DNA from: Myxococcales bacterium | Lineage (GTDB): Bacteria; Myxococcota_A; Polyangia; Polyangiales; Polyangiaceae | Assembly: GCA_013297655.1 (NCBI GenBank) | Contig: JAAFHV010000029.1 | Coordinates: forward strand, 1 to 41,653 | Reading direction: 5' to 3' | DNA length: 41,653 nucleotides | In this document: positions 36,168 through 41,653 of the stretch, piece after piece | Layout of the letters: every line of letters starts with the position of its first letter | Numbering within the stretch: position 1 is the first letter of the stretch | Made by a program: the position numbers and the translations under genes | The notes under the pieces: model-generated | What the model saw: the letters and a program-made list of their open reading frames with translations, nothing else | Told to the model about the DNA's origin: nothing | Databases searched by the model: none

Positions 36168-37064
36168 ATGACCGACCCCCTCACGGACTGGACGAACATT
36201 CTTCGCACGCACGGCGTCATCGTCGCGCGCAACCGACTGCCGAGCCGCTGGGGCGTAGCGATGACCGCTCGCCCCGCGACCGCGTTTCACTACCTCCCGC
36301 GCGGCCGCGCGGTCCTCCGCATGGCGGGGCAGCCCGTGCTCGAGCTCCACGAGGGCGACTTCGTTCTCGTCACGCGGGGCGATGCACACGCCATCGTGAG
36401 CGACGTCGACTACCAGGCCATCCCGCTTGCGGAAGTGATCGCCGGGCCTCCGCCCTTTACCGGCGAGCACTGCACGACTCTCTTGTGTGGAGAGTACAGC
36501 CACGACATGCGGCTCGATGGCGCGCCCTGGCATGCGCTACCAGCGCTGGCGCACTTTGCCCACGAAGAGCTCCAATCCGACGACTCCATCCGAACCACGC
36601 TCGACCTGCTGCGGGCGGAGGTCGAGCGGCCAATGGTGGGCGGCGACGCCCTCGCGCGGCACCTCCTCGACGCGCTCTTCGTTTACCTCCTTCGCGCGTG
36701 GGGCAGGTCCGCGCGCTCCGAAGGCACCCTCTTGGGCGGGTTGCACGACACCGCCCTCGCGAAGGCACTTAGGAGGATGCACGATCAGCCGGCGGACGAG
36801 TGGTCACTAGAGTCGCTCGCCGCGGAAGCTTGCCTGTCGCGAGCGGCGTTCGCGCGTCGGTTTACGGAGGCGCTTGGCGAATCCCCGATGGGGTATCTCA
36901 CGCGCTGGCGAATGACGCTCGCGACCAGGTTTCTCGCGGATGGTGGGCTGTCGGTGGCGGAGATCGCGGACCGAGTGGGGTATCGGTCGGAGTTTGCGTT
37001 TAGTAGGGCGTTCAAGAGGTTGAGAGGGGCGGCGCCGAGTGTTTATCGGCGGGGGTTGGGGTGA
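36168..37064 (+). CDS. AraC-family regulator with N-terminal cupin
   Basis: 298 residues from ATG 36168; an upstream ATG at 36117 would translate through the operator-like repeats and is rejected. The N-terminal ~180 residues are a cupin of the AraC-binding type (FHYLPRGRAVLRM, ELHEGDFVLVTRGDAHAI). The C-terminus has two helix-turn-helix motifs: LAAEACLSRAAFARRFTEALGESP and VAEIADRVGYRSEFAFSRAFKR. It is expected to respond to a small molecule and control itself and the divergent NmrA-like gene. Confidence 0.93.
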   Translation: MTDPLTDWTNILRTHGVIVARNRLPSRWGVAMTARPATAFHYLPRGRAVLRMAGQPVLELHEGDFVLVTRGDAHAIVSDVDYQAIPLAEVIAGPPPFTGEHCTTLLCGEYSHDMRLDGAPWHALPALAHFAHEELQSDDSIRTTLDLLRAEVERPMVGGDALARHLLDALFVYLLRAWGRSARSEGTLLGGLHDTALAKALRRMHDQPADEWSLESLAAEACLSRAAFARRFTEALGESPMGYLTRWRMTLATRFLADGGLSVAEIADRVGYRSEFAFSRAFKRLRGAAPSVYRRGLG

Positions 37065-37098
37065 GTATCGGGGGTGCGACGAGGTGCACCCGCGCTCG

Positions 37099-37175
37099 TC
37101 AATCGAGGGTGCGTACGAGCCGCAATCCTTGCGCGTCGAGTCCGTTCCAATCGGCGCCGAGGCGATTGGACGCGG
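37099..37175 (-). pseudogene. C-terminal remnant of an FGE-like (formylglycine-generating-enzyme family) gene
   Basis: On the minus strand, 37175-37099 reads ASNRLGADWNGLDAQGLRLVRTLD then TGA, the usual ending of FGE-sulfatase domain proteins. Nothing upstream of it in frame continues the domain; instead a second, longer copy starts about 60 bases away. The match to that copy covers about 78 bases at high identity, so it is a partial tandem duplication. Confidence 0.65.
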
Positions 37176-37235
37176 GAAGAGGTGCGGCAGAACGCCAACC
37201 TCCGCTTGGCCCCTGTCGTCACCGAGACCGCGCTG

Positions 37236-37653
37236 GTCAATCGAGCGTGCGCACCAGCCGAAGCCCTGCGCGTCGAGTCCGCTCCAATCGGCACCGAGGC
37301 GATTGGACGCGGTCGTCGATGGCGCACGCAACGCCATCTCGCTTCGTGCGTGTATTGCTCGCGCCGAGCCGGTCGCCGGGATTCGCATACGGGCTTTTCC
37401 GGAAACCGAGCCCGTCGTACGGATCACTCGTCCACTCGACTACGTTACCGAGCATGTCGTACAGGCCCCAAGCGTTCGGCGCCTTGAGCATGATGGGCCG
37501 GGCCTGAATGACCACTGGAGACAGCGCAGTGGCGGTCGCGCAGTACCAACCGACCTTATCGAGATTCGATTGCCGCAACCGTTTCTGCACGATCCCGCCT
37601 GGCCCCCGCGGAATCTCGGTTTTGGATCGAACGGAAGCGGCCGCCGTGCTCAC
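37236..37653 (-). pseudogene. degraded FGE-sulfatase-domain gene
   Basis: The minus frame from 37653 contains LDKVGWYCATA and NAWGLYDMLGNVVEWTSDPYDG, diagnostic of the FGE/SUMF1 domain. After GDRLGASN the domain continues in another frame (ARAIHARSEMALRAPSTTASNRLGADWSGLDAQGF), and then shifts again at a one-base deletion (37236-37312 is one base shorter than its copy at 37098-37175) before LVRTLD. At least two frameshifts plus a missing N-terminal half mean it is not functional. Such proteins are frequent, often as lipoproteins next to kinases, in myxobacteria. Confidence 0.75.
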
Positions 37654-37984
37654 GGAGCACCTGGTGTGGCCGCGCGGTAAGATACGTATCGCGGTGGTGG
37701 GCGACGCACGTCGCCAGGATGGCGTGGCTGTCGCGAAGGTGCAAGATCACGCTTGGGGAAGATGGGCGATCGCTGGATTCGTGCGCTGCGTGCGAGCGCG
37801 CCGCGCTGGGGATCGATCGTGGGTCGAAATGGAACGGGCAACTCGTGCCCAAGGACCCTTGGCAGCTGGGCGACGACGCCATACTTCACTCCCGCGCAAT
37901 GTCGCGCTCGCTGGCCGGAGACCTGCTCCATTCGCGCTCGAAGCCTGCGGTCCGGATATGCTCCCATTTCGACCGGTTTGTGTC

Positions 37985-39010
37985 ATGACCTCAACATCAC
38001 TTCCAAAGGCCTGGTGGGCTGCTTTCCTGGCAGTCGCTTCCGCTGGGTGTGGCCTCCTCGAAGAAGCTCCCCCGCCGATCCGGCAGTTTCCCTCTGCATT
38101 CGAGCCCGCCGCGAACGGAACGTTGCCATACGATCCAGATTTCGGGCCCGCCCCGTAGTTTCCCAGGGCAGTGTGTACGACGGCAACTACAACGTGAGCG
38201 CCGAGCTCCCGCCGCGGTTCACTCGCGCGTGTGGGGCCGACGCCAGGGGAGCTTCTCTCGAAGTCGGAACGTTCAGGATGATGGCGCTCGAGGTAACTCG
38301 TCGGGCGTACTCGGGACGGCAAGTGCCCCCCCGAAACGGCAGCCCCCCTACGATCGGACCCGGATCGTTCGCCGCTGGACGCAGCCGCGCGGGCTCTTCA
38401 GCCGATGGCCGTTTCTGCGATCGGCGCGGAGGCGTTCTGCCGGGCCTACGGCGGCGAGCTTCCGACGAAGGGGCAGTGGTTGGTCGCGGCGCACGCGACC
38501 AACGGCACTGTTGGATTGCCTTGGGTGACGGATCGTCTCCTCGGCTGCTTTACGGACCCGAAGCTCCCGCTGTGTAGCGAATACGAGGCATCTGCTCCGC
38601 TCCCACGCAAGCAGCACCCCGGACAGGACTTCGCGAAGCTGCGCGACGTCGGCACCACGGCGTGGGACGTGAGCCCCGAAGGCGTTATGGACCTTTACGG
38701 GAATGCTTTCGAGTGGGTTAGGAGGCCATCGCGGCCCTATGACTACGCGACCTCTTGCGACGCTCCGGCAGTGACGGAGGCAGACTACTATCGAGGTCCG
38801 CCTGTCTCAGCGAACAGCACTGTCGTCCGGGTCAACGTCGGCCCTGCCAGCACCCTCAACGTTATTTGGTTTGAGTGGGACGTGATTGCAACGCAAGGCC
38901 CGGCCTATGGCCCTATCGGCGCTTTCCAGCTTTGGGGCGCGTACGACCCCACCCCGGTCCCCTACTATCGCGACGGTTTTCGATGTGTGTTCCCGAAGGA
39001 GGCGCCGTGA
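37985..39010 (+). pseudogene. lipoprotein with FGE-like domain, two compensating frameshifts
   Basis: ATG 37985 begins a lipoprotein signal (WWAAFLAVASAGCGLLEE). The frame stops at TAG 38156-38158, but the protein continues in the -1 frame (VYDGNYNVSAELPPRF...SLEVGTFRMMALEVTRRAY) until about 38312. It then returns to the first frame (RDGKCPPETAAP...AIGAEAFCRAYGGELPTKGQW...DLYGNAFEWV...YYRDGFRCVFP) to TGA 39008-39010. EVTRRAY, ELPTKGQW, YGNAFEWV and GFRCV are FGE-family landmarks. The indels lie near GGGCCCGCCCC and before a run of seven C. Both lesions could be assembly errors, in which case this is one intact gene of about 341 codons. The intact piece from ATG 38405 is 201 codons. Confidence 0.8.
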
Positions 39011-39360
39011 GGACAGTTATTGAAATTTTGGCATTAGCGATCGTTGGCGGATGAAGCAGCGAGGGCTCGACCGCAGACGCTGGCGTGCAGGAACCGGCTT
39101 GCAGAGTCTCGGTCGCCGAGTCCGGCGGCGCGACGTGCGCTTCCAAGTCGTGCGGTGTCGAGATCGGGATCGGTTCCGCGGGCTCGGGGTACAAGGTGTG
39201 CACGCAGCGATGCGTCGTGGGCGGCGCGAAGGTTTGTGCGTCGGACGAGACGTGCTTTAGCGATACAGGGGTCGCCGACGAAGGCTTTTGCACCCTGAAA
39301 TGCCAGAGCGGGAGCTCCAAGGGCCCGTTGACGTGCCGTGGCTCGGATGCTTGTTACTGA
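39007..39360 (+). pseudogene. Cys-rich lipoprotein gene with TGA at the lipobox cysteine
   Basis: GTG 39007 overlaps the preceding gene's stop (GTGA). It reads MRTVIEILALAIVGG, then TGA (39052-39054), then SSEGSTADAGVQEPAC and a Cys-rich domain (ten or so Cys, e.g. GGATCASKSCGVE, VCTQRCVVGGAKVC, CFSDTG) to TGA at 39358-39360. TGA replaces the cysteine expected at the lipidation site; one base change from TGC or TGT explains it. A frame starting at 39085 gives only a tail without export signal. TGA ends many other genes here, so recoding is unlikely. Confidence 0.7.
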
Positions 39361-39576
39361 TATGTAACCGCGAGTGCGCCACGGACGTTCGCGAGGCCGC
39401 TGCATTCTTTGGCTCTGGCGGCGTCTGTTACCTCGTCCACCGCGCTTTAGCGCCGTAGAGCGGCGCCTTCCCCTGCCCGTCCCAATACGTCCCGAGTGGC
39501 CGTCACCCTCTGCATAATCCTACTCGCGGCTTCGCGGGGTCGCCCGCGCGGTGCGGCGCGAAGGAGATGAAACGTC
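39361..39576. other. spacer with no supported gene
   Basis: 216 bp before the four-helix-bundle gene. No clear promoter is seen; GCGGCTTCGCGG near 39529 can form a small hairpin. The last bases carry the AAGGAG ribosome site of the next gene. Confidence 0.35.
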
Positions 39577-40128
39577 ATGTTGCAGATTCAAGAGGTCGCG
39601 GTCGATATGGTGCGTGGGCTGCGGGCCCCCCTGGTTTTGATCGACGGGGCAGATAGAGACCTGGGGCGGCAAGTGCGGCGCGCGGCGGCGAGCGTGGTGC
39701 TCAATATGGGCGAAGGCTCGGGAAGCAGCGGGGGCACACGGCGGGAGCGGTATCGGTCGGCGCTCGGTTCGCTGCGGCAAGCGGAGGCGGCGCTCACCGT
39801 CGCGGTGGCGTTTGGGTACATCGCGGAGGCGGATGTTGCATCGTGTGCGGCGCGGGTCGCGGCGGGGCGTCGGAAGCTGGCGCTCGGGGCCGTCGCGGGA
39901 GGGCGCGGCGCCCTCGGGGCGGGGGGAGGAGCGCGAGGCGGGGAGAGTTGGAGAGGAGCGGGGGGCGAGGAGCGCGAGGCGGCGGCGGGGAGCGTGTTTT
40001 GTGCGGCTTCAATAAGCCCAGGTTATGCGCGCGTTCGACTCGCCGATCGGCGGCAGTCGCGAAAGTCGCGAAAAGCCACTATACGCCTCGGCACAATCCC
40101 CCCTTCCCCTCCCCCACCTGTCCGATAA
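39577..40128 (+). CDS. four-helix-bundle protein (23S rRNA IVP family) with low-complexity tail
   Basis: 183 residues. The ribosome site AAGGAG lies 10 bases before the ATG. Residues 1-100 match the family: DRDLGRQVRRAAASVVLNMGEGSGSSGG, RERYRSALGSLRQAEAAL and GYIAEAD. Family members occur within 23S rRNA intervening sequences or as scattered chromosomal copies of unknown function. After about residue 100 the sequence becomes Gly/Ala/Arg low-complexity, encoded by a G-rich stretch with a 16-base direct repeat (GAGGAGCGCGAGGCGG near 39926 and 39967). The C-terminal helix is not recognisable, so a frameshift or repeat expansion may have replaced it. Confidence 0.75.
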   Translation: MLQIQEVAVDMVRGLRAPLVLIDGADRDLGRQVRRAAASVVLNMGEGSGSSGGTRRERYRSALGSLRQAEAALTVAVAFGYIAEADVASCAARVAAGRRKLALGAVAGGRGALGAGGGARGGESWRGAGGEEREAAAGSVFCAASISPGYARVRLADRRQSRKSRKATIRLGTIPPSPPPPVR

Positions 40129-40137
40129 GCTCCGTCC

Positions 40138-40848
40138 ATGAGCGAGCCCTATCGCGCCGACCCCGAACAAGATCCCGAGCTCTCGAAGCTCGCCGCGCAG
40201 GGATATGCGCGGCGGAACGAAGAAGGCGCGGCGAAGCGCGAGGAGGAGCGCGTCGCGGAGGCCCACCACTTGAACGCGGCGCTCGGGGAGTTTCTCGGCT
40301 CGTCGAAGAGCAACGCCCCGCTCGTCGCCGCCGGGCTCGGCGGATTGGGCATCTTGCTCGCGGTGCTCGTCGGCGGATGGACGCAGGCCCTCGGTGTCAT
40401 CGGCGCGTTCGTCGCGTTCATCTCCCTGTTCGCCTGGAATCTGATGTTGCCCAAGGTCTCGCCCGAAGAGATCGCTCGCGAGCGCGCGTGGAGCGCCTCG
40501 TTCCCGTTCATTTTGGAGGGCTATTTCGAGGTGCTCTCGCGGCCGCCAAGTGCGGCGCGCTCCCTCGTCTACGAGCTACGGTGGAGAGACGGCATTACCC
40601 CGCCCTCCATTACCGTGCTCGAAGGCGTCTTCGCGGTCGCCGATCCCGGCGCCTGCGTGGAGCGCATCGACGAGGAAGGCGCGCGTGTTCGCAGCGGCGT
40701 CATCTCCGGCGACACGGGCACCCGCGTGAACCGGCAGCCGGTGTACCGCAACCACAAGATTCCTCCGCACGTTCACGACGTCGTCGAAAAGGCGCTCGTC
40801 CCGCTCGCCAAAAGCCACCCGATCGTGAGCGCGACGATAAACGGGTAA
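40138..40848 (+). CDS. hypothetical membrane protein, paralog 1
   Basis: 236 residues. A charged N-terminus of about 55 residues (SKLAAQGYARRNEEGAAKREEE) precedes two hydrophobic helices (LVAAGLGGLGILLAVLVGGW, ALGVIGAFVAFISLFAWNL). The ~130-residue soluble C-terminal domain has FPFILEGYFEVLSRPP, LVYELRWRDG and VYRNHKIPPHVHDVVEKALVPL. There is no known family. The next gene is a clear paralog with the same layout. It begins 9 bases after the preceding gene's stop. Confidence 0.85.
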   Translation: MSEPYRADPEQDPELSKLAAQGYARRNEEGAAKREEERVAEAHHLNAALGEFLGSSKSNAPLVAAGLGGLGILLAVLVGGWTQALGVIGAFVAFISLFAWNLMLPKVSPEEIARERAWSASFPFILEGYFEVLSRPPSAARSLVYELRWRDGITPPSITVLEGVFAVADPGACVERIDEEGARVRSGVISGDTGTRVNRQPVYRNHKIPPHVHDVVEKALVPLAKSHPIVSATING

Positions 40849-40932
40849 TCGCGGCGACGCGAAAGCGCGCCGCGCTCGGAGCTCGCTCGTGCCAAATGCA
40901 CCGTTTGCCCTTCGAACTCCGTTAGCAGCCCC

Positions 40933-41640
40933 ATGAGCGAGCGGAATCGCCCCGATCCGAACCCAGGCCCCGATCTCGCGAAGCTCTCCGCGCAGGGTTA
41001 CGCGCGGCGGAAGAACGAGGGCGAGAGCGCGAAGGTGGTCGCGGAGAAGCGCGCCGAGGAATCCGAGAACGTGAACCGGGCGCTCGCGATCTACCTGAAT
41101 TCATCGCGTAACAAGGCCCCGCTCGTGCTGATGGCGATCGGCATCGTGGCCATTCCGGTCGCGCTGCTCACCGTCCGGTGGCTCGCGCCCCTCTGCGCCT
41201 GCATCGCGTCCCTAGGCTTCTTCGTTTGGTACCAATCATGGCCGCGCGCCACCGACGACGAGGTGTCGCGCGAGCTCGCGTGGACCTCGTCGTTTCCGTT
41301 CGAGCTCACGGGCTACTTCGACGTGCTCGCGCTCACGCCCTCGTCGTCGCGCCAGCTCGTCTACGAGGTCCGCTGGAGAGAGGGGAAAACCGCGCCCACC
41401 TTCGATTTCCTCGAAGGCCTCTTCGCGCTCGCCGATCCGGGCGCGCAGGTGGAGCGGGTCGACGAGCGCGGCGCGCGTATTCGCAGCAGCTTCCTCGACG
41501 GCAACACCGGAATCTTCGTACGCAAGCGCTTCGTGTACCGCAACCACAAGCTCGCCGAGAATGTGCACGCGATCGTCGAGAAGGCGCTCGTGCCACTCGA
41601 CCAAAACCACGCCATCGAGAGCGTCGTGATCGACGCGTGA
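40933..41640 (+). CDS. hypothetical membrane protein, paralog 2
   Basis: 235 residues. The same architecture as the gene before it: charged N-terminus (AKLSAQGYARRKNEGE), two hydrophobic helices (LVLMAIGIVAIPVALLTV, LCACIASLGFFVWYQSW) and a C-terminal domain with FPFELTGYFDVLALTP, LVYEVRWREG and VYRNHKLAENVHAIVEKALVPL. The two C-terminal domains agree at roughly half their positions by eye. The helices are less conserved. The role is unknown; a tandem duplication followed by divergence is evident. Confidence 0.85.
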   Translation: MSERNRPDPNPGPDLAKLSAQGYARRKNEGESAKVVAEKRAEESENVNRALAIYLNSSRNKAPLVLMAIGIVAIPVALLTVRWLAPLCACIASLGFFVWYQSWPRATDDEVSRELAWTSSFPFELTGYFDVLALTPSSSRQLVYEVRWREGKTAPTFDFLEGLFALADPGAQVERVDERGARIRSSFLDGNTGIFVRKRFVYRNHKLAENVHAIVEKALVPLDQNHAIESVVIDA

Positions 41641-41653
41641 GAGGTGTGTGAGC

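Larger units (their letters stand above)
37065..37984. other. gene-free decay region
   Basis: 920 bp with remnants of FGE-sulfatase-domain genes on the minus strand (annotated separately) from 37099 to about 37653. From 37654 to 37984 no frame shows recognisable protein on either strand. The several overlapping open frames have shuffled Arg/Ser/Ala composition and no ribosome sites. Confidence 0.6.

Noticed and set aside
39052-39054. TGA read as selenocysteine
   Set aside because: No SECIS-like hairpin is evident right after it, TGA is the common stop in this window, and selenocysteine at a lipobox is not known to me.

Overview
High-GC bacterial DNA, most likely from a myxobacterium of the Polyangia type. 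The signs are three Ser/Thr protein kinases (two with C-terminal zinc ribbons and membrane anchors), an FHA-linked sigma-54 activator, a very large TPR protein, several lipoproteins with Asp/Ala/Pro-rich linkers, formylglycine-generating-enzyme-like (FGE-like) lipoproteins and a 23S-IVP-type four-helix-bundle gene. The assignment is from gene content and style only.

Layout. 1-7.7 kb: the 3' end of one gene and a small hypothetical (+), then a cytosolic kinase and a giant acidic/TPR protein (-). 7.7-13.7 kb: a complete ISC iron-sulfur cluster operon (+): regulator, iscS, iscU, iscA, hscB, hscA, fdx. The place of the usual Rrf2-type IscR is taken by a MerR-family protein with a C-x2-C-x8-C-x2-C motif. 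Two related palindromes flank the promoter region. 13.7-14.4 kb: a gene-free stretch with three 90-bp tandem repeats, each holding a hairpin, and a (GA)20 tract. 14.4-18.7 kb: a YgiQ-type radical SAM protein, a Uma2-type protein, a small hypothetical, and a VWA-domain gene broken by one in-frame amber codon. 19-22 kb: TerC-type membrane protein divergent from an NhaR-like LysR regulator, with a T-N11-A box between them, then a GpsA-like protein lacking the expected catalytic lysines. 22-28.9 kb: a metallophosphoesterase lipoprotein, an endonuclease/exonuclease/phosphatase-fold protein, a conserved hypothetical, and a two-part protein with a nucleoside-phosphorylase-like C-terminus, whose gene overlaps that of the FHA/sigma-54 activator by 4 bases.

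30.2-33.8 kb: a kinase-kinase-membrane protein cassette (-) in which all three products carry a zinc ribbon plus membrane tail. 33.95-34.1 kb: a 158-bp long-hairpin element. 34-37 kb: a lipoprotein, and an NmrA-like oxidoreductase divergent from an AraC-type regulator. 37-39.4 kb: a decay zone with FGE-like remnants on both strands, compensating frameshifts, and a Cys-rich lipoprotein whose lipobox cysteine codon reads TGA. 39.5-41.6 kb: a four-helix-bundle protein and two tandem paralogous membrane proteins.

The strongest lead is the ISC operon with its apparent Cys-rich MerR sensor and paired operators. Next are the zinc-ribbon kinase cassette and the coupled phosphorylase-like/FHA-sigma54 pair.
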